Shown in pieces: positions 1 to 8,720 of a stretch of 64,000 bases of DNA (position 1 is its first letter; each line of letters opens with the position of its first letter). The stretch spans positions 1 to 64,000 of the forward strand of contig NZ_BAJR01000010.1 in NCBI RefSeq assembly GCF_000613805.1, written 5' to 3'. The DNA comes from Phocaeicola paurosaccharolyticus JCM 15092 (lineage in GTDB: Bacteria; Bacteroidota; Bacteroidia; Bacteroidales; Bacteroidaceae). The notes under the pieces were generated by a model that ran no database searches, was not told the DNA's origin, and saw only the letters and a program-made list of their open reading frames with translations. A program made the position numbers and the translations under genes.

Positions 1-303
1 TTATAAATGTCTTCTATAGCTGATCTGCTATATATAAAAACATTGCTAGAACTAATTCACTTTACATTTTATTTCTTTTACTTCCTGCTTTACTATACAT
101 CATTTTAAAACTCTAGCTGAATGACTTTACAATAAAACTATTTTCTTCATAGAAATATAGAAATAGCTTACTGATATAAGGAGATAATAATGCTGTAGTT
201 TACTTATGCATCGATTACAGTATTAACGATATAAGATTAAAAATCTGACAACAAAAAAGCCATCATAAATATTATGATGGCTTTTCTATATTGAACTTGT
301 AAA
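1..303. other. Intergenic region at window edge
   Basis: No convincing coding region is visible on either strand. The only clear structure is the terminator hairpin at 258-282, which belongs to the gene that ends at 304 on the minus strand. The rest is AT-rich sequence without a recognisable RNA or repeat. Confidence 0.6.
253..287 (-). terminator. Intrinsic terminator of the GH43 gene
   Basis: Perfect 11-bp inverted repeat AGCCATCATAA (258-268) and TTATGATGGCT (272-282) with a 3-nt loop. Read on the minus strand the stem is followed by TTTTTT. It is also T-rich on the plus side, so it may work in both directions. Confidence 0.75.
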
Positions 304-2301
304 TTATTTACCTAACTTAACTGGAGAGATACCCTTTTGAGTTGGTTTTACCGGTGCAATAGTTCCGTCTTGGTTGAATTCCAGCTTGTCTATGCACACT
401 TCTCTATGATATCCTGGTCCATTATTAAGGAAGTCCTTATTAATGCGATGATATACTATATACCATTCATCTTTTCCCGGTATTTGAAGTATTGAGTTAT
501 GAGCAGGTCCATATATATTGTTTGCAGGGTCCTGTATCAATATAACTGGTTCTTTTGCCACTTCTATCGGTCCTAACGGACTTTTGCTTGTACCATAGGC
601 AACATGATAGTTTGGAGACCCTGTATCGTCTACTGACCAAAGAAAATAGTATAATCCGTTACGATAGAATACATAAGAAGCTTCACGGAACTGATAATCT
701 TTCAGAGTTCCTCCTTTAGGAGTAAGAACTTTGGTTGTATTCTCCTTGATCGACATCATATCATCATTCAGTTCAGCACCTGCCATATATCCATTTCCCC
801 AATATAGGTAGCTCTTTCCGCTTACAGGATCAGTAAATACATCGCTGTCTATCTGCTGACCTCTTTTTGCTGGAGATAGGGCAACTATAGAGCGTCCTGA
901 ATCTTTGAAAGGACCGGTAGGGCTATCTGCAACAGCAACTCCTGTCTGTTTTCCCTTTATAGTATTACCACTATAGTAGAAGTAATATTTGTAGCTGCCA
1001 TCGGCTTGCTGTTTCTCTTCAATGCATGGTGCCCAAGCATTACCATCTGCCCATACTACCTGATTACTTTTCAAGTCAATTATAGTACCCTCATCTTTCC
1101 AGTCAACAAGGTTGTCGGATGAGTAAACGTTAAAGCTATAACCACCCCAGCCTGCATATCCATCAGTGGTAGGATATAGATAAAACTTTCCGGTCTTTTT
1201 TGAATACAATATCTCAGGATCTGCACGGAAATCTAGAACTAGTGGGTTGTTGCATCCTGGAAGTCTCTTAACGCTGAACTGATCACTTGGCCACTTATTC
1301 ATGAGACGTTCTGCCTCTTCCTCTGTTACGGCAATTGTAGTACCATGACGTGGAGTGAACTTGCCGCTTGTACTTGTATTTTTCTCGAATTTGAAATTCT
1401 TCAAATCTTTAGAGCTACAGAACTGATAATGTCCGTTTGAATAACAGTCGTACATCAATATCCATCCATTTCCATCTATAGTTTTGAATACTCCGCCACC
1501 TTCAACATTCTCATTTGTCTGTTGCACCGGAGCGCTTGGCTTGCTCCATTGTGATCCCGGTTGTTTACCTTTTGCAGCTGTAAGTCTTTTAGATGTAACC
1601 TGACAAATACCTCTCTCACCTTCATTTTTGAAGAAGTAGTGGTATAGCTTATCTTTTTTATCATAAACGATATCACTGTCTATCGTAGCAGAGCCACGGT
1701 CGAAAAGATAGACTGGTTCTGTCTCAAGGTCTGTAAAATCCTTATTTGCATAGCAATAAAAGACTTTATCGTATGCCAATGAGCCATCGTTTGTGAGCAT
1801 AGAGAAATAGACCATGTAACGTTTAGCCTCCGAGTCCCAAATTGTCTGAGGAGCCCATACTCTAGTCACCTTGCTCCATTTATCAGCGAAGCGTGTAGGA
1901 AAGTGTACAGTTGAGTGTGTCCAGTTAATCAGATCATCCGATTTCATCAAAACAATACCTCTGTTACTAGCCCATCCTTCTTCTGAGCGCATATCTGTAA
2001 CAACCATATAGAATTTTCCATCCTCACCTCTTAGGATATGTGGGTCGCGCACACCTTTTTTAATAGAGATAGAGTCCGAAGCAATTATCGGGTTGCCATT
2101 ATTAAGAGGAACATAGTTGTATCCATCTTTGCTTAGTGCAAAGTGTATCTGTTCCTGTTTAGGACTATTCCCGGTGAAATAGGCAAATAGATACTGACTC
2201 ATCTTGTTTTTAACAGGTTTCTGACTCTTTATCCCATGAGCTGGCATGGCTGTGAGAAGAAGAAAACTACCTACAGTTGTTAGGATGTGTGGTAATTTCA
2301 T
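304..2301 (-). CDS. Secreted tandem-domain glycoside hydrolase family 43 protein
   Basis: 665 residues. A signal peptide (about residues 1-23, hydrophobic SFLLLTAMPAHG) suggests export to the periplasm or cell surface. Two five-bladed beta-propeller GH43 domains can be read. The first, about residues 35-325, has candidate catalytic acids D86 (VRDPHI), D208/D210 (IDSDIVYD) and E267 (NVEGGG), and a H319 motif (PRHGTT). The second, about 350-650, has D361 (RADPEI), D486/D488 (IDSDVFTD) and E540 (FREASY), and H601 (PAHNS), the usual GH43 metal/water histidine. GH43 enzymes act mainly on arabinan, arabinoxylan and xylan side chains, so an alpha-L-arabinofuranosidase or beta-xylosidase activity is inferred; the substrate cannot be read from sequence. 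The gene is single, divergent from the radical SAM gene, and ends in its own terminator. Confidence 0.85.
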   Translation of the reverse strand: MKLPHILTTVGSFLLLTAMPAHGIKSQKPVKNKMSQYLFAYFTGNSPKQEQIHFALSKDGYNYVPLNNGNPIIASDSISIKKGVRDPHILRGEDGKFYMVVTDMRSEEGWASNRGIVLMKSDDLINWTHSTVHFPTRFADKWSKVTRVWAPQTIWDSEAKRYMVYFSMLTNDGSLAYDKVFYCYANKDFTDLETEPVYLFDRGSATIDSDIVYDKKDKLYHYFFKNEGERGICQVTSKRLTAAKGKQPGSQWSKPSAPVQQTNENVEGGGVFKTIDGNGWILMYDCYSNGHYQFCSSKDLKNFKFEKNTSTSGKFTPRHGTTIAVTEEEAERLMNKWPSDQFSVKRLPGCNNPLVLDFRADPEILYSKKTGKFYLYPTTDGYAGWGGYSFNVYSSDNLVDWKDEGTIIDLKSNQVVWADGNAWAPCIEEKQQADGSYKYYFYYSGNTIKGKQTGVAVADSPTGPFKDSGRSIVALSPAKRGQQIDSDVFTDPVSGKSYLYWGNGYMAGAELNDDMMSIKENTTKVLTPKGGTLKDYQFREASYVFYRNGLYYFLWSVDDTGSPNYHVAYGTSKSPLGPIEVAKEPVILIQDPANNIYGPAHNSILQIPGKDEWYIVYHRINKDFLNNGPGYHREVCIDKLEFNQDGTIAPVKPTQKGISPVKLGK

Positions 2302-2346
2302 AACTTAATTAATTTAATTATTCGTTTTAAATAGTTTCGTAAACTA

Positions 2347-2354
2347 CAAAGATA
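2347..2354 (-). promoter_or_regulatory. Predicted Bacteroides-type promoter (-7 box) for the GH43 gene
   Basis: Minus-strand TATCTTTG fits the Bacteroidota -7 consensus TAnnTTTG. Nineteen bases upstream is TTTA (2377-2374), one mismatch from the -33 box TTTG. The predicted start of transcription lies about 40 nt before the ATG at 2301. Confidence 0.45.
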
Positions 2355-2502
2355 AGATAATCATCCAAGAAACTAAATAATACCTAGCGACATTCATTTT
2401 CTTAAATGTATAATTAAGTAATACTAACAACTCTCTTCATCTCTTTAATAACCCTTATAAATAGTTTCTATGTTGAAAAGCCTAGTTGTAATTTAAAAGT
2501 GA

Positions 2503-2510
2503 TATTTTTG
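2503..2510 (+). promoter_or_regulatory. Predicted -7 box for the radical SAM gene
   Basis: TATTTTTG matches TAnnTTTG about 65 nt upstream of the ATG at 2578. No TTTG at the expected -33 position is visible, so support is limited to one box. Confidence 0.35.
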
Positions 2511-2577
2511 CGTATTAATGTTTGCGAGATATCGCTTCAACTTAAGATAATCAAAAAAGAATTTAATAATTTACGAT

Positions 2578-3816
2578 ATGGCTACTTATGCTCCTTTTGC
2601 TAAACCTTTATATGTGATGACTAAACCGGTAAGTTCTATATGTAACTTGTCTTGTAAGTATTGCTATTATTTAGAGAAAAACAATTTATATAAGAGGTCA
2701 GATGTAAATGATAAGTTTATAATGAGTGATGAACTTCTGGAAAGGTTTGTAAAAGATTATTTGAGGTCTCAGACTCAACCTCAGGTTTTATTTACCTGGC
2801 ATGGAGGTGAACCATTGATGAGACCAATAAGCTTTTATAAGAAGGCTATTGAGTTACAAAAGCAATATGCAAATGGCAGAATTGTTGAGAATAGTATTCA
2901 GACAAATGGCACATTAATAACCGATGAGTGGTGTAAGTTCTTTAAAGAAAATAGGTGGTTAGTAGGAGTATCGATAGATGGACCACAAGAGTTTCATGAC
3001 GAGTATAGAAGAAGTAAAGATGGCAAATCTTCATTTCATAAAGTCATGAATGGAATTAATCTCTTGAATAAGCATCAAGTAGAGTGGAACGCTATGGCAG
3101 TAGTAAATGATTTTAATGCCGATTATCCTCTTGATTTCTACAGATTTTTTAAATCTATAGGTTGCCATTATATCCAGTTCACTCCTATTGTTGAGAGATT
3201 ATTATCACATAATGATGGCAGGCATTTAGCTTCTGCAGCTAATAGTGAGGATTTACCTCTATCCAATTACTCTTTATCGCCTGAACAATGGGGTAATTTC
3301 CTCTGCAGTATATTTGATGAATGGGTGCGTAATGATATTGGCAACTATTATATTCAGCTGTTTGATTCAACTTTGGCAAACTGGGTCGGAGAGGCTCCCG
3401 GAGTCTGTACAATGGCAAAAGTCTGCGGGCATGCAGGCGTTATGGAGTATAATGGCGATGTATACTCTTGTGATCACTTTGTTTTTCCAGAATATAAGTT
3501 AGGTAATATACACGAAAAGACATTGACTGAGATGATGTATTCGGATAAGCAGTTGTCTTTTGGTGCTGAAAAGTTTAATTCTCTTCCGAAGAAGTGCAGA
3601 GAGTGTAATTACCTTTTTGCATGTAATGGAGAGTGTCCTAAAAATAGGTTCATTAAGACAGAGGAGGAGGGAAAGCCTCTGAATTTCTTGTGTGAGGGTT
3701 ATTATAAGTTCTTTGATCATGTTGCACCATATATGGATTACATGAAAAAAGAGTTCTTAGCTGAAAGAGCCCCTGCAAACATTATGGATTACTTGAAGTC
3801 AAATAATTTCGAATGA
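2578..3816 (+). CDS. Anaerobic sulfatase-maturating enzyme (radical SAM, SPASM)
   Basis: 412 residues, full length for the anSME family (ChuR/AslB type). The radical SAM cluster motif CxxxCxxC is C22-C26-C29 (CNLSCKYC). The motif TWHGGEP follows at about residue 73. C-terminal SPASM cysteines for two auxiliary [4Fe-4S] clusters are present (VCGHAG, YSCDHF, CRECNYLFACNGECP, FLCEGY). The family oxidises an active-site Cys or Ser of sulfatases to formylglycine in the cytoplasm, so exported sulfatases can cut sulfated glycans. No sulfatase gene is present in this window, so its clients must be elsewhere. It is a single gene, divergent from the GH43 gene. Confidence 0.88.
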   Translation: MATYAPFAKPLYVMTKPVSSICNLSCKYCYYLEKNNLYKRSDVNDKFIMSDELLERFVKDYLRSQTQPQVLFTWHGGEPLMRPISFYKKAIELQKQYANGRIVENSIQTNGTLITDEWCKFFKENRWLVGVSIDGPQEFHDEYRRSKDGKSSFHKVMNGINLLNKHQVEWNAMAVVNDFNADYPLDFYRFFKSIGCHYIQFTPIVERLLSHNDGRHLASAANSEDLPLSNYSLSPEQWGNFLCSIFDEWVRNDIGNYYIQLFDSTLANWVGEAPGVCTMAKVCGHAGVMEYNGDVYSCDHFVFPEYKLGNIHEKTLTEMMYSDKQLSFGAEKFNSLPKKCRECNYLFACNGECPKNRFIKTEEEGKPLNFLCEGYYKFFDHVAPYMDYMKKEFLAERAPANIMDYLKSNNFE

Positions 3817-4120
3817 TAATTTTCAGATATTCGACATGCTCCTAAATGCAATTTTAGTTTTGTATCAATCGAAGTCAACAGTCATATATTTTTAATAATA
3901 CCTTTTATAACTCCTATGGAGCTATAAATTCAGTCATGTGATTCTCCCTAAGTAGGAGGATTAGTATAAATAATATTTATCCTATTACTTATATTTGGTA
4001 TATAATGTCCTATTATATGTCTGATAAATTCTCAATTTTTAGTCTAAAAAGTTGGGTGACAGATCTTTTTATATAATTTTACAACATGATACAGAATATA
4101 TAACTATTAATAATAAAATT
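3817..4120. other. Intergenic region without recognised features
   Basis: AT-rich spacer between the radical SAM gene and the split-barrel protein. Apart from a weak CTCC/GGAG inverted repeat near 3910-3921 nothing stands out. Confidence 0.5.
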
Positions 4121-4543
4121 ATGACACGAGAAGAATTATTTGAGATGATGAATGCTAGTCCGGTGATGCACTTGGCAACAGTCGATCAGAATGGTCAGCC
4201 ACATGTTCGTGGAATTCTTATGTATAAGGCCGATACAGATGGTATAATATTCCATACAGGTGCTATGAAAGAGCTGCATCAGCAGTTGCAGGCAAATCCA
4301 AAAGCAGAGGTTTGCTTTAATCACAAAGGAGTACAGATTCGTGTAGATGGTAACTTTGAGTTGGTAGAAGACGATGCATTGGTTGAAGAGATATACAAGC
4401 ATCCATCACGTCAGTTCATGAGAAACTGGGGCTCTTTGGAGCAGATCAAGACATTCCTCAAGGTGTACCGCATGAAAGGGGGAAAGGCACATGCTTGGAC
4501 TTTAGCCGATAATTTTGCTCCTAAAGAGTACATCAACCTATAA
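4121..4543 (+). CDS. Pyridoxamine 5'-phosphate oxidase family protein (FMN-binding split barrel)
   Basis: 140 residues from the ATG at 4121 (MTREELFEMM); an upstream in-frame start at 4052 would add 23 residues that do not look like the family. The pattern MHLATVDQNGQPHVRGI, then FHTGAMKELHQQL and AEVCFNHKGVQIRVDG, is typical of small flavin reductase-like split-barrel proteins related to general stress protein 26. Such proteins bind FMN or F420-like cofactors as dimers. The substrate is unknown, and it is not expected to be a true PdxH. The next gene begins 13 nt downstream on the same strand, suggesting co-transcription. Confidence 0.7.
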   Translation: MTREELFEMMNASPVMHLATVDQNGQPHVRGILMYKADTDGIIFHTGAMKELHQQLQANPKAEVCFNHKGVQIRVDGNFELVEDDALVEEIYKHPSRQFMRNWGSLEQIKTFLKVYRMKGGKAHAWTLADNFAPKEYINL

Positions 4544-4556
4544 TTCTTTAATTGTT

Positions 4557-4919
4557 ATGTGTATATTTAATCGAATCATAGCAATCCTGCTCATGTTGTT
4601 TGGTATTATTCACGACGTGGCAACTTTTACTCCTTTGATTACCGGAGGATTGGAGAGTGTGAGTGAGATGCAAGTCAAAGCCTTGACATATATGAGCCTC
4701 ATATGTGGCGCATCTCTTATTCTGAGTGGTCTCTTGTTGTTTTTGCTTCTGCCATTTCGTGCAGAACATAAGGCTATCAAGAATGCCACCAATATAATAG
4801 GCATATTTCTATTAGCAGCCGGTATTTTGGCTGTTGTATATATGCCCTACAATCCCTTTGCTTGGATCACCCTAATCCTATGCTTGAGTGCTGACTTTGG
4901 TATTATTCGCACAAAATGA
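4557..4919 (+). CDS. Small four-helix integral membrane protein, function unknown
   Basis: 120 residues from the ATG at 4557, which starts directly in a transmembrane helix (IFNRIIAILLMLFGIIHD). Three further hydrophobic segments follow (YMSLICGASLILSGLLLFLLL; ATNIIGIFLLAAGILAVVYM; FAWITLILCLSADFGII). No catalytic motif is seen. The length and four-helix plan resemble small DUF-type membrane proteins common in Bacteroidota. It probably forms an operon with the flavin split-barrel gene and ends in a strong terminator. Confidence 0.6.
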   Translation: MCIFNRIIAILLMLFGIIHDVATFTPLITGGLESVSEMQVKALTYMSLICGASLILSGLLLFLLLPFRAEHKAIKNATNIIGIFLLAAGILAVVYMPYNPFAWITLILCLSADFGIIRTK

Positions 4920-5378
4920 TAAATATCTGATTCTGGAATAATGTAGAAAAATAAGCCCAGCTGATAACAGAAAAGTTATCAGCTGGGCTTTTCTGTAATG
5001 CATTCCAATATATTGTACCTCTTTTCTGTTAAAAATAATATAATGCAGTTGTTGCATGGTCACGATTGATGGAGGTGCATATTTCTCTAATATCAGCCTT
5101 AAATTCCTTCATATCTATCCGAAGCACAAGATAAAGCCTTTCTAACGGGCTTTTTTGCCACTCCAAACTGCCTTTGTAACTATAAGGACTCTTATTAATG
5201 TCAAAAAGTGACTAAAAAAGCTAAAAAAAAATGTTCGTGAGAATAAATAATGCACATAAAAAACTAATAATTCTCCATAAAGGTCCTTACAAAAAGTAAT
5301 TTCACCCAATGTTAAGCTAATCTTATATACGATATTTTAAAAGTGATTGTTCATTAAACTAATATTAATTTTAAAATT
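4920..5378. other. Intergenic region upstream of PUL 1
   Basis: Holds the strong terminator at 4953-4990, a weaker GCC/GGC hairpin near 5143-5163 followed by a T-run, and the presumed promoter of the susC gene at 5379. No clear TAnnTTTG box was found in front of that gene, so its promoter could not be placed. Confidence 0.5.
4953..4990 (+). terminator. Strong intrinsic terminator
   Basis: Perfect 16-bp stem AAGCCCAGCTGATAAC (4953-4968) with GTTATCAGCTGGGCTT (4975-4990), a 6-nt loop, then TTCTG. It closes the split-barrel/membrane protein operon. Confidence 0.85.
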
Positions 5379-8300
5379 ATGAGAAACACAGAAAAAGCAG
5401 TGTGGGTATTGTGCTTGATGGCTATATTGTTGATATTGCCTCCACCAAAACTTTTCGCACAAAATCTCACAGTTAAAGGTACGGTTTTAGATTCTGGTGG
5501 TGAACCTATTATCGGTGCTTCTGTAGTCGAAAAAGGGAAAACAACTAATGGTGTAATTACTGACCTTGATGGTAATTTTTCTATCAAAGTCGCAACCGGA
5601 AAGAAACTTGTTATTTCTTATATCGGTATGGTTACACAAGAAGTTTCTGCAGTAGCAGGAAAACAGATGAAAATTGTTCTTAATGATGATTCCAAAGCTC
5701 TTGATGAAGTTGTCGTTATTGGATATGGTAGCAAAGCCAGAAGGGATTTGACAGGTTCTGTCGGCTCCGTCTCGGGTGCAAAAATTGCTTCAGTTCCTGT
5801 AACATCAGCTGCAGTAGCTCTTCAAGGTAAAATTGCCGGTGTGCAAGTTACCACGGTCGACGGTGCTCCAGGAGCAGATATTAATATCAGGGTCAGAGGA
5901 GGTACGTCAGTAACTCAAAGTAATGAACCTCTCTATATTGTTGATGGTTTCCAGGTAAGCAATATTAATGATATTCCTCCTACTGATATTGCATCTATTG
6001 ATGTATTGAAAGATGCTTCAATTACTGCAATCTATGGTGCTAAAGGTGGTAACGGAGTTGTTGTTGTTACAACAAAATCGGCTAAAGCAGGTAAGATACA
6101 GGTAAGTTTTAATGCTCATCTTTCTACAAGCCAGCTTTCTAATAAGATTGAATTAATGAACTCTGCTGAATTTGCACGTTATCAATATGAATGGTCTGCA
6201 TGTAATGGTAGCCGTTCAAGCAATGCAAAATTCTTCCGTGCAAACTTTGGTAACCCTCAGGACCTTGATTTGTACACTACACTTCCTACACATGACTGGC
6301 AGGATGAGGTTATGGGAGAGAATCCTATTAACTACTCAACAAACATTACAATAGGTGGTGGTACAGACAGAATGCGTTTTAATGCATCTCTCACTCAGAG
6401 TGAAGATAAAGGTATTATAATGGCATCAGGTGTTCGTCGTACAAACCTGAATATTAAAACTGCTATCGATATTACAAAGAATCTTACCTTACAGATTAAT
6501 CCAAAATTCACATTCCGTCGTGATGAGGGAGCTGGAGGAGATAACATTGGTACAGGTGGTATAATTGATGTATTACGCTATCGTCCAACAAATGGTTTGC
6601 GTGAGTATGGATATGTTGATCCATCTTATGCAGATCCAGACGAAGAACAATTATTTACTTATACTAATCCTAAGAGTGATATTGACATCAACCAGCAGAA
6701 GAAATATAGTTATAACTATACTAATGCTCTTTCTCTTGAATGGAGACCTATTAAAGGACTCTCATTACGTTCTGAGGCAACAATAGGATTGAGCTGGAGA
6801 GATCAGTATCGTTTCTTTGGTGCTCTTACTCCAGACGGTCAGAGGAATAACAACCAGCCTCTTGCTATAGTTCAGAAAGATAATTCATTTACTTATATTT
6901 GGACAAATACAGCAACTTATGCTTTCTCTTTGAAAGACACACATAATTTCTCATTCCTTTTAGGTGAAGAGGTATATCATACTCAGAGCAAAAATAACTA
7001 TCAGAAAAACCGTTATTTCCCTCGTGCATTCGAGGCTGAACAGGCATGGGCAAATATGGGATTTGGTACACCTCAGGAGTCTACTACATCTTTATCAACT
7101 CCAGACCGTACAGCATCTTTCTTTGGACAGACAAGTTATAACTATAAGCACAAATATCTTCTTTCATTAACTATGCGTGCAGATGGTTCAACAAAGTTTG
7201 CTCCAGGAAATCAGTGGGGATATTTCCCATCTGTATCAGGTGCTTGGGTACTTTCAGAAGAGAATTTTATGAAGGGTATTGATTGGATTGATCAGTTGAA
7301 ACTTCGTGTTGCAGTAGGTCTTGCAGGTAATAACCGTATTGACAATGATATGTGGCGTTATCTATATTCTGTTAACTCAACAGGTGGTCCTGGCTTTGGA
7401 GAAGCAACACTTTTCGGAGCTCAGTGGTATGGAAATCAAGGAAATGATAAGTTTGCAAATAAAAATATTAAGTGGGAAACTACATTGACAAGAAACTTAG
7501 CAGCCGACATTTCGTTGTTCGATGGTCGTCTATCTGTTACTCCTGAAATCTATTGGAATACAACAAAAGACTTGTTATATAAATCAGATATTCCTTCTGC
7601 TACAGGTTATGTAAGTCAGATGCAGAATATTGGTAGAGTATCAAACAGAGGATTTGAATTGACAGTATCCGGTGATATTCTTAGAGGAAAAGACTATGTA
7701 TTATCAGCTAATCTCTCTTTGGGATCAAATAGAATGAAAGTTGATAAGTTGAACGGAACAGATAATGTAATATGGGATCAGAATAACCGCTGGAAATCAA
7801 GCTATAATGACTATTGTTTGAAAGTAGGTGATCAGGTAGGACTTATTTACGGATTCGTATATGATGGATTATATTCAATGGACGAGTTCTACTTTGACCC
7901 AACAAACTCTCTTCAGGCCTTACCTTGGGGTTCAAAAGCTGCAGAGAATGGTACAAGTAAAGATGCTCCTACTGTAGATGAAAATGGTGTAGAGCATAGC
8001 AAGACTGTGATAAATACGATATCTGGTGATTCAAATTCAGGTATTGCAACTCTTCCTGGAAAAATTAAATTTAAAGATTTGGATGGAGACGGATATATTA
8101 CAGAAAACGACCGTACTGTAATCGGTAATACAAATCCAAAGGTACAAGGTGGTTTTGGCTTAAGCGGTCAATGGAAGAACTTCGACTTCGCTATGAACTT
8201 CAATTTCATGCTTGACTTTGATGTTAATAATGCTACAGCATATCAACTCTCTTCAGCAGAAGGAAATTCAAATAAATTCTTAAATGTACTTCAGAAATTT

Positions 8301-8708
8301 GCTGATAACGGATGGAGATATACTCGTGATGGAGATGGTGAATGTCTATATAAAGCTTATTTCCTTGACGGATCAGTAGATTTATATCGTGCTTTGAATG
8401 AGACTAGCACACTTTGGAATCCTACAGATGTAACAAAGAAAATAACTCACTCTTATTTTATCGAAGATGGTTCATTCCTTCGTTGTCAGGATTTGACATT
8501 AGGATACACTCTTCCTCAGAATATTTCATCAAAATGGGGAATATCTAAAGCTCGTTTCTATGTATCTGCTTCAAATCTCTTTATCTTGACCGGATATTCT
8601 GGTTATGACCCTGAAGTTGATATTCAGACAGGTCTTACTTGCGGTATGGATTATAACCGTTATCCACGTAGCCGTAGCTTTGTGGTTGGTACAAATATCA
8701 CATTCTAA
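5379..8708 (+). CDS. SusC/RagA-family TonB-dependent outer-membrane transporter (PUL 1)
   Basis: 1109 residues, usual SusC length. Signal peptide about 1-28, ending PKLFAQ. A carboxypeptidase-D regulatory-like domain follows (about 30-110, VKGTVLDSGGEPIIGASV), then the TonB-box/plug region (DEVVVIGYGSKARRDLTGSV, plug about 120-240 with IRVRGGTSV and LYIVDGFQV). The rest is a 22-strand type barrel ending in the aromatic residue of VVGTNITF. No STN signalling domain is present, so control by an ECF/anti-sigma pair is not expected. It forms the transport channel whose lid is the SusD protein encoded 12 nt downstream. The pectate lyase in the same cluster suggests import of pectin oligosaccharides. 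Confidence 0.93.
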   Translation: MRNTEKAVWVLCLMAILLILPPPKLFAQNLTVKGTVLDSGGEPIIGASVVEKGKTTNGVITDLDGNFSIKVATGKKLVISYIGMVTQEVSAVAGKQMKIVLNDDSKALDEVVVIGYGSKARRDLTGSVGSVSGAKIASVPVTSAAVALQGKIAGVQVTTVDGAPGADINIRVRGGTSVTQSNEPLYIVDGFQVSNINDIPPTDIASIDVLKDASITAIYGAKGGNGVVVVTTKSAKAGKIQVSFNAHLSTSQLSNKIELMNSAEFARYQYEWSACNGSRSSNAKFFRANFGNPQDLDLYTTLPTHDWQDEVMGENPINYSTNITIGGGTDRMRFNASLTQSEDKGIIMASGVRRTNLNIKTAIDITKNLTLQINPKFTFRRDEGAGGDNIGTGGIIDVLRYRPTNGLREYGYVDPSYADPDEEQLFTYTNPKSDIDINQQKKYSYNYTNALSLEWRPIKGLSLRSEATIGLSWRDQYRFFGALTPDGQRNNNQPLAIVQKDNSFTYIWTNTATYAFSLKDTHNFSFLLGEEVYHTQSKNNYQKNRYFPRAFEAEQAWANMGFGTPQESTTSLSTPDRTASFFGQTSYNYKHKYLLSLTMRADGSTKFAPGNQWGYFPSVSGAWVLSEENFMKGIDWIDQLKLRVAVGLAGNNRIDNDMWRYLYSVNSTGGPGFGEATLFGAQWYGNQGNDKFANKNIKWETTLTRNLAADISLFDGRLSVTPEIYWNTTKDLLYKSDIPSATGYVSQMQNIGRVSNRGFELTVSGDILRGKDYVLSANLSLGSNRMKVDKLNGTDNVIWDQNNRWKSSYNDYCLKVGDQVGLIYGFVYDGLYSMDEFYFDPTNSLQALPWGSKAAENGTSKDAPTVDENGVEHSKTVINTISGDSNSGIATLPGKIKFKDLDGDGYITENDRTVIGNTNPKVQGGFGLSGQWKNFDFAMNFNFMLDFDVNNATAYQLSSAEGNSNKFLNVLQKFADNGWRYTRDGDGECLYKAYFLDGSVDLYRALNETSTLWNPTDVTKKITHSYFIEDGSFLRCQDLTLGYTLPQNISSKWGISKARFYVSASNLFILTGYSGYDPEVDIQTGLTCGMDYNRYPRSRSFVVGTNITF

Positions 8709-8720
8709 AAATGAAAGAAC

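Noticed and set aside
5143-5163. Second terminator upstream of PUL 1
   Set aside because: The stem is only 5 bp; the T-run alone is not enough to call it.
5182-5289. Inverted TAAGGAC / GTCCTTA pair upstream of susC as an operator
   Set aside because: Seven-base half-sites 100 bp apart are expected by chance in this composition.
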